DNA of 41,142 bases. Origin: an uncultured Spartobacteria bacterium. GTDB lineage: Bacteria; Verrucomicrobiota; Verrucomicrobiia; Chthoniobacterales; UBA6821. Position 1 is the first letter of the stretch; the number at the start of each line of letters is the position of its first letter. The DNA is taken from contig CAIOJL010000240.1 in NCBI GenBank assembly GCA_903858595.1, positions 1 to 41,142 on the forward strand, in the 5' to 3' direction. Below are positions 1 through 11,804 of this stretch, piece by piece. The position numbers and the translations under genes are program-made. The notes below the pieces were generated by a model. It worked only from the letters and a program-made list of their open reading frames with translations, did not search any database and was not told the origin of the DNA.

Positions 1-138
1 AATGGCTCCCTGCAGGTTTTTCAGGGCAGTGGACGTGCTTGCGGAACGGATATCCGCATCCCGCACCTCCCGAAGTATCGGCGCCGCAGACGCCCATTGG
101 GCGATGCGCGTTTTCAGTGCGGAGGCGGTCGATTCCAT
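1..138 (-). CDS. N-terminal part of an unidentified protein, running off the left edge
   Basis: Reverse-strand open frame MESTASALKTRIAQWASAAPILREVRDADIRSASTSTALKNLQGAI... continues to base 1; GGAGGG-like sequence upstream of the ATG. Confidence 0.4.
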   Translation of the reverse strand, partial: MESTASALKTRIAQWASAAPILREVRDADIRSASTSTALKNLQGAI

Positions 139-174
139 GTATTCAGGATAACCCTCCCGTTTGCTGAAGTCCAA

Positions 175-212
175 GCCTTTCAGCCTTTCAGCCTTTCAGC
201 CTTCAGCCCTCA
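175..212. repeat. Short tandem repeat (gcctttca)x3 followed by degenerate units
   Basis: gcctttcagcctttcagcctttcagccttcagccctcag read directly. Confidence 0.7.
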
Positions 213-274
213 GTCTAAACACCTGTCACCTGAGACGAAGACCGAATAGTCAGGCAATCATCCCGAGCGCTCAC

Positions 275-1003
275 TTAGTTCGTCGTGGGGGTGGCCCCTG
301 ATCCTGCAGGCGCAAGCAAGGAACCCGGCACAACATAGAGCGGCGGCATGGGCAAGGGGGGCAGTGGAGTCATGCTGGCTGAGGGTGAAGGAGTTGGCAC
401 AAGTTCTGGCACCGAGGGAGCGCCTTGTCCTTGTCCTTGTCCTTGTCCTTGTCCTTGTCCTTGTCCTTGTCCTTGTCCTTGTTGTTGTCCTTGTTGTTGA
501 GGTTGAAGTTGTGGTTGAGCAGTAGGTTTCGGCTCGGGTCGGAACTCCGGATGGCGGATCCGGCCTCCGGCCTCGGCCGTCCAGACGCTCAGGGCGATGG
601 AGAGAGTGCTTCCCACAAGCACTGCCCAGCCGATCCAGGCGGCCTGACGGGGAAACTTGATCAGGGCAAGAAGCGCCACCAGAGACAGGATTCCCGCTGC
701 GTAGACCACAGGGGCGGTGAACTTGGCACGATGGCCGTGCTCCCGGAAGGCAGCTTTGCCCGCAACATCCATCCCGGGACTGATCGATCCATCGGTAAAG
801 GATTCATAAGCCTCCTCCCCCGTCTCCATGATGAAGGGCATGGCTCCAGCACACAGAATCACGGCGAGTAGACCGGAAGCAAGGGCTCCACGGCTGTGGA
901 AGAGAATACCGATCAGGACAGGCAGGCAGGCGACAGCTAGGCCAATGATCGGGACATGGTTGATCGCCAGATGGATGTGTGCGGGGGTTAAGAGAGTCTC
1001 CAT
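275..1003 (-). CDS. DUF2231-like multi-pass membrane protein with C-terminal Pro/Gln/Gly low-complexity tail
   Basis: HIHLAINHVPIIG motif, several hydrophobic helices, then a QQQGQQQGQGQGQ... tail. Confidence 0.7.
   Translation of the reverse strand: METLLTPAHIHLAINHVPIIGLAVACLPVLIGILFHSRGALASGLLAVILCAGAMPFIMETGEEAYESFTDGSISPGMDVAGKAAFREHGHRAKFTAPVVYAAGILSLVALLALIKFPRQAAWIGWAVLVGSTLSIALSVWTAEAGGRIRHPEFRPEPKPTAQPQLQPQQQGQQQGQGQGQGQGQGQGQGQGQGAPSVPELVPTPSPSASMTPLPPLPMPPLYVVPGSLLAPAGSGATPTTN
423..482. repeat. Hexanucleotide microsatellite (ccttgt)x10, encoding Gly-Gln repeats on the minus strand
   Basis: Ten consecutive perfect ccttgt units, followed by degenerate units. Confidence 0.95.
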
Positions 1004-1093
1004 AAGTTGATATTGAGAGAGGCTTCACCGAGGGACCGCATCAGGCAAGAGAGAAGCTCGACAGCGTTGGCCTTGTTATTGAAGAATTCAGTC

Positions 1094-1246
1094 ATGAGCG
1101 ATGGACAAGGCACCGCCGGTAACGTAATCGCTTCTTTGGCGAGCTTCTTCATCCCTGGACTGGGACAACTCCTTCAGGGGCGCCTGCTGCCCGCCATCCT
1201 CTTCTTTGTCTTCACGGGGATTCTCTGGGTTTTCCTACTGGGCTGA
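1094..1246 (+). CDS. Small (50 aa) membrane protein
   Basis: MSDGQGTAGNVIASLASFFIPGLGQLLQGRLLPAILFFVFTGILWVFLLG; start chosen downstream of the ORF-track start. Confidence 0.55.
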   Translation: MSDGQGTAGNVIASLASFFIPGLGQLLQGRLLPAILFFVFTGILWVFLLG

Positions 1247-1428
1247 ATCATCCATCTCTGGGCTTGCCTCGACGCCGCACTCTGGAAGCCGCGGAGTTAA
1301 AAGCTTTTACAACCGCAAAGCTTCGAGGTGCACATGCCTCGCTGGTGATTTTTTCTCACCAACCATGCGCAATCTAAGCATATTGCTTAGAGAAAAAATT
1401 ATCTTCTCTGTAGAAATCAAAAAAGAAC

Positions 1429-1446
1429 TTGGCACGCCGTGTGCTT
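1429..1446 (+). promoter_or_regulatory. Candidate sigma-54 promoter upstream of the porin
   Basis: TTGGCACG-CCGT-GTGCTT; GG and GC dinucleotides in -24/-12 spacing; one mismatch in the -12 TTGC. Confidence 0.55.
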
Positions 1447-1540
1447 ACTATGAATTCGAAAAAGAACTTGGCACACAGAGTGTCAGTTATTATCAAAACC
1501 ACTTCAACCAGTCCAAAAACCAAACCAAACCAAACCTACC

Positions 1541-2509
1541 ATGAAACTCGTCTCACGCATTGCCGCGTTCGCCCTTACGGCGGTTGTCGGCACCTCCGCA
1601 CTTCATGCGGAAAACAACGCCGCCCAGCAGGAAGATGCCCAGCAGGAAGCAGCAGCCAAGAAGGACTATTCCACCACGAACGCCGTTGCCACAGGCAAGG
1701 ATGTGAAGGCTCCCGTGGTACCCGTCGCAGCAACAACGACCCCGACCTTCACCTGTTTGGTGAGCGAGAACTACGACAGCCGCTACATGTTCCGTGGCGT
1801 CGACGTTCTTGCTGGAACGGGACTCCTGTCCACCACCTTCGCTCCGACCTGGCACATCACGGCCAACGATGCAATCACCGTACCCCTCTGGTACGCAACT
1901 GCTGTTAAGAGCAACAAGAATGCCTCACAGTACAGGGAACTCGATGTGCCGATCAACTATCTGCACACCTTCGACAGCGGCTTTTCGCTCGGTGCGGGAT
2001 ACACCCTCTACAACTACTTCAATCTCCCCGGCGGCAAGCGTCCTAGCGGCACGGGCATTCAGAACGAAGTCAATGTAACTGGTGGCTACACCAAAAAGGT
2101 TGGCGACGTCACGCTGAATAGCTCGCTGACCTACTACTATGAGCTTGGAACCGCCAATCAGTATACCTACGGATCCATCAATCCCGGATCGAGCTTCCTG
2201 ACTCCTTCTCTGGGCGCCTCGATTCCTCTCAACTTCATGAAGAAGGATGGATCTGTGACCTTCAATCCGAACACCCAGTACAACTTCTCCTTTGTGTACA
2301 ACACTGGCCAGAACAACGGTGCCACAGATTACGTCTCCGGCGCCAACAACTGGCAGTTCCAACTCCCAGTGACCTGGCAGGTCACCAAGGTCTGGTCCGT
2401 CACCGGTTACTGGGCTTATTCCTATCAGGGGCTCGGCCTCACGGGTGTTAATTCGCAGACAGCCTCCAGCCTTGGCTGGGCAGGTTGCAGCATCGGTGCT
2501 TCCTTCTAA
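1541..2509 (+). CDS. TorF family (Gcw_chp-like) putative outer-membrane porin
   Basis: Signal peptide, VSENYDSRYMFRGVDVLAG motif, alternating beta-strand pattern, C-terminal ...GASF. Confidence 0.75.
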   Translation: MKLVSRIAAFALTAVVGTSALHAENNAAQQEDAQQEAAAKKDYSTTNAVATGKDVKAPVVPVAATTTPTFTCLVSENYDSRYMFRGVDVLAGTGLLSTTFAPTWHITANDAITVPLWYATAVKSNKNASQYRELDVPINYLHTFDSGFSLGAGYTLYNYFNLPGGKRPSGTGIQNEVNVTGGYTKKVGDVTLNSSLTYYYELGTANQYTYGSINPGSSFLTPSLGASIPLNFMKKDGSVTFNPNTQYNFSFVYNTGQNNGATDYVSGANNWQFQLPVTWQVTKVWSVTGYWAYSYQGLGLTGVNSQTASSLGWAGCSIGASF

Positions 2510-2534
2510 GATTTAGTGGTTAACTGACAATGAA

Positions 2535-2565
2535 AGCCCCGGAGGAAACTCCGGGGCTCTTTTGT
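2535..2565 (+). terminator. Rho-independent terminator of the porin gene
   Basis: AGCCCCGGAG-GAAA-CTCCGGGGCT perfect 10-bp stem with GAAA loop, then CTTTTGTG. Confidence 0.85.
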
Positions 2566-2589
2566 GTCCTGGAATCACGCGCCAGTAGA

Positions 2590-2747
2590 TTTTCTCCCGC
2601 AGAGGCGCCGAGGCGCTGAGATTTTATGAATACTCTGATCACCTCGGAGTCCTTTTAAGGAAAGAATTAGATTTTTCTGACTGCCCAATATTCAGAATCT
2701 CTCTGTCGGCATTTTCCCTCTGCGTCTCTGCGCCACTGCGGGAAAAC
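2590..2747. repeat. Imperfect inverted-repeat intergenic element (family A, CGCAGAG-type arms)
   Basis: Left arm ttttctcccgcagaggcgccgaggcgctgag; right arm ccctctgcgtctctgcgccactgcgggaaaac is its approximate reverse complement. Confidence 0.6.
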
Positions 2748-2752
2748 AAAAA

Positions 2753-3502
2753 TTAGTAAGCTAGGACCTTGGCCAAGAAACGCTGAACCACGAGTGACTG
2801 AGGATTGTTGAAGAACTCTCCCGCCGGCCCCTGCTCCACGACACGCCCCTCGGCCAGGAACGCCACCTGATCGGCGATCTTGCGAGCAAATCCCATCTCG
2901 TGGGTGACCAGCAGCATGGGAGTCCCGGCATCCTTCAACTCGGCGATGAGCATTAAGACCTCAGCTGTCATCTCAGGATCAAGTGAAGAGGTCGGCTCGT
3001 CGAAAAGGAGAAAGCGGGCCTTGGATGCCAGCGCGCGCGCAATCGCGATCCTCTGGCGCTGCCCACCGGAAAGCTGAGCTGGAAACTTCAGACCATGTTC
3101 TGCCATGCCAAGACGCTCCATCACTTCCAGGGTTCGACGGGTGGCCTTCTGCTCATCAAGACCGTGAACCTCAGTCAAAGGCACCATCACGTTCGCGAAA
3201 GCCGTCATGTGGGGAAAGAGGTTGAAAGCCTGGAAGACCACGCCGAGCTTGCGACGGTAGTCCCGAAGGACCGTCTCTTTTTCGCAAAGGGGTGCCACGT
3301 CTCCGTTCAGGAGCAACGATCCCGCATCTGGCCGTTCCAAGCCGGCGATGACGCGAAGAAGTGTCGACTTTCCACTGCCGCTAGACCCCAGAAGAGCGAG
3401 CACATGGGGAAACTCCACACTCAGGCAGAGGTCGTCGAGCACAGTACGTCGCTCAACTCCGGAGCCAAATGATTTGGAAAGACCGTGAACAGTTAGATTC
3501 AT
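2753..3502 (-). CDS. Polar amino-acid ABC transporter ATP-binding protein (GlnQ-like)
   Basis: Walker A GSSGSGKST, LSGGQRQRIAIARAL signature, Walker B LLFDEPTSSLDPE. Confidence 0.9.
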   Translation of the reverse strand: MNLTVHGLSKSFGSGVERRTVLDDLCLSVEFPHVLALLGSSGSGKSTLLRVIAGLERPDAGSLLLNGDVAPLCEKETVLRDYRRKLGVVFQAFNLFPHMTAFANVMVPLTEVHGLDEQKATRRTLEVMERLGMAEHGLKFPAQLSGGQRQRIAIARALASKARFLLFDEPTSSLDPEMTAEVLMLIAELKDAGTPMLLVTHEMGFARKIADQVAFLAEGRVVEQGPAGEFFNNPQSLVVQRFLAKVLAY

Positions 3503-3528
3503 TGCTTAGAGCGCTTTTAGTAAAAGTG

Positions 3529-3650
3529 TAGCCACAAAAGGCACAAAGGACACAAGAGGGAAAATCTCCATCGAAACCATGTATCTCTGCTGGGAGCGCC
3601 TCTCCGGATTACTCCATTCCCTGTGCATTCTGTGCATCTTGTGGCCATGA
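3529..3650. repeat. Imperfect inverted-repeat intergenic element (family B, GCCACAAA-type arms), copy 1
   Basis: tagccacaaaaggcacaaaggacacaagagg ... ccctgtgcattctgtgcatcttgtggccatga. Confidence 0.6.
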
Positions 3651-3671
3651 CTCAAATTCATCTGCGTTAGT

Positions 3672-4454
3672 CTAGGATTCATAACGCAGACGCTGTTCCA
3701 GAAACTTGGAGAGCAGGGAGATCGGCAGTGTCAGGGCCAGATAACCGAGAGCCAAGGGAAGATAGCTCTCCAAGGTGCGGTAGGTACCGGAGTTCACCTG
3801 CTGGGCGGCGAGCGTGAACTCACCGATCGCAATAATCGAGAGGAGCGAAGAGTCCTTGATCAACGAGGCGAACTGCCCAGTCAGCGGAGGGAGGATCTGC
3901 CTTAGCGCCTGCGGAACAATCACGATCCGGTAGGTCTGCCATGGTGTGAATCCGATGGCCCGTGCCGACTCCAACTGAGAAGCGGAAATGGACTCGATCC
4001 CGGCACGGATCATCTCAGCTAGATAAGCTCCGCCGAATAGGGAGAGGATCAGGATTCCGGCAACCAACCTGTCCTGAAGTCCCATGCCGTTGGCGACTAC
4101 GTAGTAGAGAAAAAGGATAAGGACAAGGAGAGGCATGCCCCTCACCACATCGATATAAAGAAGCGCCACGGACCGCAGGGGCAAAATGCGCGAACGTCGG
4201 GCAAGAGCGGCAACGATGCCGATTAGCGTACTCAGACAGAGAGAGAGCAGGGAAATGATGATCGTCAGTAACCATCCCTTCCAGAAGACATCCCGGTATT
4301 TCCAGACAGATTCCCAAGAGCCGCGGGAGAAACCGGCAGCCCAACTCATCACGCCGAAGCAGAGGAGGGTTGCCAGCAAAAGCATCCACATCACGCGGAT
4401 CCAAACAGGTGCCTTTCTCCCCGCCGGCTCAATAAGGAGAGAGAGGAGATTCAT
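3672..4454 (-). CDS. Polar amino-acid ABC transporter permease (GlnP/HisM-like)
   Basis: EMIRAGIESISASQLESARAIGFTPWQTYRIVIVPQALRQILPPLTGQFASLIKDSSLLSII motif. Confidence 0.9.
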   Translation of the reverse strand: MNLLSLLIEPAGRKAPVWIRVMWMLLLATLLCFGVMSWAAGFSRGSWESVWKYRDVFWKGWLLTIIISLLSLCLSTLIGIVAALARRSRILPLRSVALLYIDVVRGMPLLVLILFLYYVVANGMGLQDRLVAGILILSLFGGAYLAEMIRAGIESISASQLESARAIGFTPWQTYRIVIVPQALRQILPPLTGQFASLIKDSSLLSIIAIGEFTLAAQQVNSGTYRTLESYLPLALGYLALTLPISLLSKFLEQRLRYES

Positions 4455-5320
4455 TAGGACTGCCGCGCAAACCTGAAGAAATCCCCCGCCGTTCGGGTGG
4501 TCTCTGCGGCCACCTGCTCAAGGGTGGTTCCACGAACCTGCGCAACCGTTTCGGCAACAAGCCGGGTATGGGCTGGCTCGGCACGCTTTCCTCGATGTGG
4601 CACCGGGGCCAGATAGGGGCAATCGGTCTCGACCATGTAGCCGTCGGCAGGAACTGCCGCAGCCGTCTCACGCACCTGCTCCGCATTCTTGAAGGTGATG
4701 ATGCCGGTGAAGGAAACCAGATGGCCGAGCGTAGCCAACTCGGCGCCCTCTTGAGAAGTGCCTCCGAAGCAGTGGAAGACACCGCGGACTTTCCCGGTGT
4801 AGTCACGGAGCACATCGAGGGTGTCAACCCAGGAGGAGCGCTGATGGATCACGACATTGAGTCCCAGCTCCACTGCCAGATCGAGCTGCATTCGGAAGGC
4901 ATCGGCCTGATCGGCCTTCCATGCTTCCTCGGCGATCAAGCGCTCCTGATCCCCTGTACTCTGGGCCAGCAGAGCGGAGTCGACTGCCGCAACCTTGGGC
5001 ACCTGCAATTCCTCCGGAAGATGATGGTAGTCGATCCCGGTCTCGCCGATCGCAACGACCTTCGGATGGAGAGCCAATTCCCGGAGTGCCGGGAGAAAAT
5101 CGCCCCCCTCCTCAATGACATTCGTCGGATGGATCCCAATCGCGGCGTAGACATTTGGGAAACGCTCCGTAAGGGCAACCGCGCGGCGACTGCTCTCGAT
5201 CCCCGTCCCAATCGTAATGATCCGCTTGACGCCCTCTTCACAAGCCCGTGCGACGATCCCGTCGAGGTCCAGTTCGAAATCGGGATAGTCGAGGTGGGCG
5301 TGAGTATCGATCAGCTCCAT
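4454..5320 (-). CDS. TatD family metal-dependent hydrolase
   Basis: MELIDTHAHLDYPDF, GETGIDYHH, VFHCFGG, ETDCPYLAP motifs. Confidence 0.88.
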   Translation of the reverse strand: MELIDTHAHLDYPDFELDLDGIVARACEEGVKRIITIGTGIESSRRAVALTERFPNVYAAIGIHPTNVIEEGGDFLPALRELALHPKVVAIGETGIDYHHLPEELQVPKVAAVDSALLAQSTGDQERLIAEEAWKADQADAFRMQLDLAVELGLNVVIHQRSSWVDTLDVLRDYTGKVRGVFHCFGGTSQEGAELATLGHLVSFTGIITFKNAEQVRETAAAVPADGYMVETDCPYLAPVPHRGKRAEPAHTRLVAETVAQVRGTTLEQVAAETTRTAGDFFRFARQS

Positions 5321-5382
5321 GAGGAAAAAGGCAGAATGAAAAATGAAAAGTTGGGGAACGAAAATCCGGCAGCAGGAATTTT

Positions 5383-5410
5383 CCTTCAGCCTTCAGCCTT
5401 CAGCCTTTCC
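5383..5410. repeat. Short tandem repeat (ccttcag)x3, related to 175-212
   Basis: ccttcagccttcagccttcagcctttcc read directly. Confidence 0.7.
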
Positions 5411-5412
5411 TC

Positions 5413-6387
5413 CTAGTCTCCGTAGCCGTTCGGGTGCTTCACATGCCAGGCCCAAGCGCTCTCGATAATCGTTCGGATGTCCTGATACTTCGGCTGCCAG
5501 CCGAGTTCGCGGCGGACCTTATCGGAGCCAGCAATGAGGTGGGGCGGATCACCGGCGCGGCGTGGTTTCTCCTCGGCCTTGATCTCCTTACCTGTGACAG
5601 CTCGACAGCAATCGATGATCTCCTTCACGGAGGTTCCTCCACCGGTACCGAGGTTATAGAAGGCGCTCTCCTTGGCGCTCAGCGCAAGGATGTGGGCCTG
5701 CGCCAAATCGATGATGTGGATGTAGTCGCGGATGCAGCTGCCGTCAGGCGTCGGGTAATCCGTGCCGTAGATGTCGACCGATTCCTTCTGGCCGAGGGCG
5801 ACCTTCAGGACATTGGGAATGAGATGTGTCTCGATCCGGTGATCCTCGCCGAAGATCGTGCTGGCGCCGGCGGCATTGAAGTAACGCAGCGCCACAAAGG
5901 TGATGCCGTGCAGTTCGCCGTACCAGCGAAGCACCTTCTCGAACATCAACTTCGACTCGCCGTAGGGATTGATCGGCTTCTGGGGAAGCGTCTCGTCGAT
6001 CGGCATCGACTCGGGCACGCCGAATGTCGCACAGGTGGATGAGAAGACAAAGCGCTTCACCCCCTCGGCCACCATCGCTTCCAGGAGGTTCACGCCATTG
6101 GCCACATTGTTGCGGAAGTACTTGCCGGGATTTGTCATCGACTCGCCGACCAGTGCATTGGCTGCGAAGTGCATGACGGCTTCGGCCTTGGATTCACGGA
6201 GAGCCAGCTTGATCGACTCGATGTCAGCAAGATCACCTTGGAAGAAATGAGCGCGGGAATCGATGGCAAGCTTATGACCCTCGCTCAGGTTGTCAAAGAC
6301 GGCCACCGTGTAGCCGGCATTCAGAAGCTCCTCGACGCAGATGCTGCCGATATAACCGGCTCCGCCCGTAACTAGGATAGTTTTCAT
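5413..6387 (-). CDS. galE: UDP-glucose 4-epimerase
   Basis: MKTILVTGGAGYIGS, NPYGESKLMFE (YxxxK), SVDIYGTDYPTPDGSCIRDYIHIIDLAQAH. Confidence 0.93.
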   Translation of the reverse strand: MKTILVTGGAGYIGSICVEELLNAGYTVAVFDNLSEGHKLAIDSRAHFFQGDLADIESIKLALRESKAEAVMHFAANALVGESMTNPGKYFRNNVANGVNLLEAMVAEGVKRFVFSSTCATFGVPESMPIDETLPQKPINPYGESKLMFEKVLRWYGELHGITFVALRYFNAAGASTIFGEDHRIETHLIPNVLKVALGQKESVDIYGTDYPTPDGSCIRDYIHIIDLAQAHILALSAKESAFYNLGTGGGTSVKEIIDCCRAVTGKEIKAEEKPRRAGDPPHLIAGSDKVRRELGWQPKYQDIRTIIESAWAWHVKHPNGYGD

Positions 6388-6449
6388 GGGATCAGGCTAG
6401 ATTGTCAGTCAGACGCTGAAAATCATAAACAACTGTACCCCAGAAGGGA

Positions 6450-6467
6450 TTGGTACGGCGTTTGCTT
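6450..6467 (+). promoter_or_regulatory. Candidate sigma-54 promoter upstream of the transglutaminase-like gene
   Basis: TTGGTACG-GCGT-TTGCTT; one mismatch to TTGGCACG-N4-TTGCWT with correct spacing. Confidence 0.6.
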
Positions 6468-6654
6468 GAACAAAGAACATTCACAAGTACCCGACGCATT
6501 CCGGTTGGAGCCTCAGGTTGGTCAGAGCACAATACGTCGTGCTCTCCATCCTCTCGCGGCCACGCCTCTATGTCTTGTTGAGCTTTCTTTTCCGATAGCC
6601 TCGTAAGTTTCCTCACAGAGAGCAGACTCTCTTCCTCCAAATCATCCACCTTTC

Positions 6655-7542
6655 ATGTTTCTTCGAATCGAACACTCCACCTCCTATCGGTACAGCAAGC
6701 CAGTGGAGTTCACCCCTCACCTGCTGAGGTTGATGCCCAAGGGATCTCCCGGCCTTCATCTGGTGAACTCTTCGGTCACGGTAAGCCCTCAAGCCACGAT
6801 CCGCTGGAGACTCAACGCGGAGGAAAACATCGTCGGGATAGCCACGATCACCGGGAAATCCGACCGATTGCTGATCGAGAGCAGCATGGTGCTTGAGCAA
6901 CGATTCACTAATCCCTTCGACTTCGTCCTTGAGCAGCACTCGCTGCAGCTCCCCATGACCTACACAGCCGGGGAGATAAGCCTGTTGGCTCCCTACCTGG
7001 GAGTTACCGAGACATCCCTTTTCATCCTGAGCGAGTGGTTGGATCCCTTAATCAGGAATACCCAAGAAGTCTCGATGGGGTCTTCGACGACACTCGGATT
7101 ATTGCTCGCTATCAACAGAACAATCTCCGCCCAGTTTCGATACAGCCGGCGGCACGAACACGGCGTGCAACCTCCCTCCGAAACACTCCGCAGCAGTGAG
7201 GGCACTTGCCGGGATTTCGCCTGCCTCATGATGGAAGCAGCCCGCTCTCTGGGAATAGCGGCACGCTATGTGAGCGGTTATCTCTGCACCTCCGTCGGGA
7301 CGGCGGTGGTGGAGTCCGACACTCATGGCTGGTGTGAGCTCTATCTTCCGGGAGCGGGTTGGCTGGGATTCGATCCGACCAATGGCATCCTCACAGGTGC
7401 CCATCATGTACCGGTGGCGACGGCAGTGACGCCTGGAGAGATCCCTCCCGTGGAAGGGACTTATCTGGGAGCCGAAGGGGAATGCTTAAGCCATGAAGTG
7501 AGCATCACAGCCACCGAACTTCTACCAGGGGAAACCCCCTAG
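6655..7542 (+). CDS. Transglutaminase-like superfamily protein
   Basis: MFLRIEHSTSYRYSKPVEFTPHLLRLMP N-terminal domain; GTCRDFACLMMEAARSLGIAARYVSGYL, THGWCELYLPGAGWLGFDPTNG catalytic motifs. Confidence 0.9.
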   Translation: MFLRIEHSTSYRYSKPVEFTPHLLRLMPKGSPGLHLVNSSVTVSPQATIRWRLNAEENIVGIATITGKSDRLLIESSMVLEQRFTNPFDFVLEQHSLQLPMTYTAGEISLLAPYLGVTETSLFILSEWLDPLIRNTQEVSMGSSTTLGLLLAINRTISAQFRYSRRHEHGVQPPSETLRSSEGTCRDFACLMMEAARSLGIAARYVSGYLCTSVGTAVVESDTHGWCELYLPGAGWLGFDPTNGILTGAHHVPVATAVTPGEIPPVEGTYLGAEGECLSHEVSITATELLPGETP

Positions 7543-7603
7543 ATTTTACCTCTTTCCACGGACGAGACTCTGAGTGGACTGCGCCTCCAGGAGAGGCTGG
7601 CAG

Positions 7604-9521
<1,918 letters not shown>

Positions 9522-9598
9522 TTTCCATAAGCGAGTATTTCATAATTATTCGCGATCTTTTGACAGATCGTCTCCTTCAGCTTATTGAAACCGGATAC

Positions 9599-9635
9599 GA
9601 AAAAAGGCAGAGACCGAAGCCTCCGCCTTTCCTTG
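9599..9635 (-). terminator. Terminator-like hairpin downstream of glnK copy 2
   Basis: Minus strand aaaggcggaggc-TTCG-gtctctgccttttttcg: 12-bp stem with two GU pairs, UUCG loop and U-tract. Confidence 0.75.
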
Positions 9636-9653
9636 GTAACGATCTAAAGAGTC

Positions 9654-11544
<1,891 letters not shown>

Positions 11545-11590
11545 AGGGTGGTGGTGTTGTTTTACCCCTTTAGGGGCGCTAAAGGCTGAT

Positions 11591-11608
11591 AAGCAACCCC
11601 CGTGCCAA
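11591..11608 (-). promoter_or_regulatory. Sigma-54 promoter of amtB2-glnK2
   Basis: Minus strand TTGGCACG-GGGG-TTGCTT matches TTGGCACG-N4-TTGCWT fully; ~47 nt upstream of the ATG. Confidence 0.85.
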
Positions 11609-11614
11609 CTTTCG

Positions 11615-11681
11615 AAAGACCCTGATTTTGGCGTTCAGCTGCGTTTAACCTCATTGCACTCCATTCAAAATCAGGGTCTTT
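11615..11681. promoter_or_regulatory. 16-bp perfect inverted repeat upstream of the sigma-54 promoter (possible activator site)
   Basis: aaagaccctgattttg (11615-11630) and caaaatcagggtcttt (11666-11681). Confidence 0.6.
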
Positions 11682-11804
11682 GCAGTAAAATTTGAGTTTC
11701 TGGCGATTTTTGATCCCCGAAGCCGTCGCGGGTAAGAATTGGCTGTTTTTAGCCATATCTTGAGTGCTCTCATCCAGGGGTTGCCCCCTCTGCTATAAAA
11801 GCCC

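Noticed and set aside
175-212. CRISPR-like array
   Set aside because: Period is only 7-8 bp with no spacers; simple tandem repeat. No CRISPR array or cas gene was seen in the window.
425-871. Plus-strand ORF with (SL)n repeat
   Set aside because: Antisense read-through of the microsatellite in the better-supported minus-strand membrane-protein gene.
1468-1486. Second sigma-54-like site upstream of the porin
   Set aside because: TTGGCACA is present, but the -12 GC is GT; kept only as part of the duplicated-module observation, not as a separate promoter.
4568-5416. 282-aa plus-strand ORF opposite tatD
   Set aside because: Antisense to the full TatD frame with catalytic motifs.
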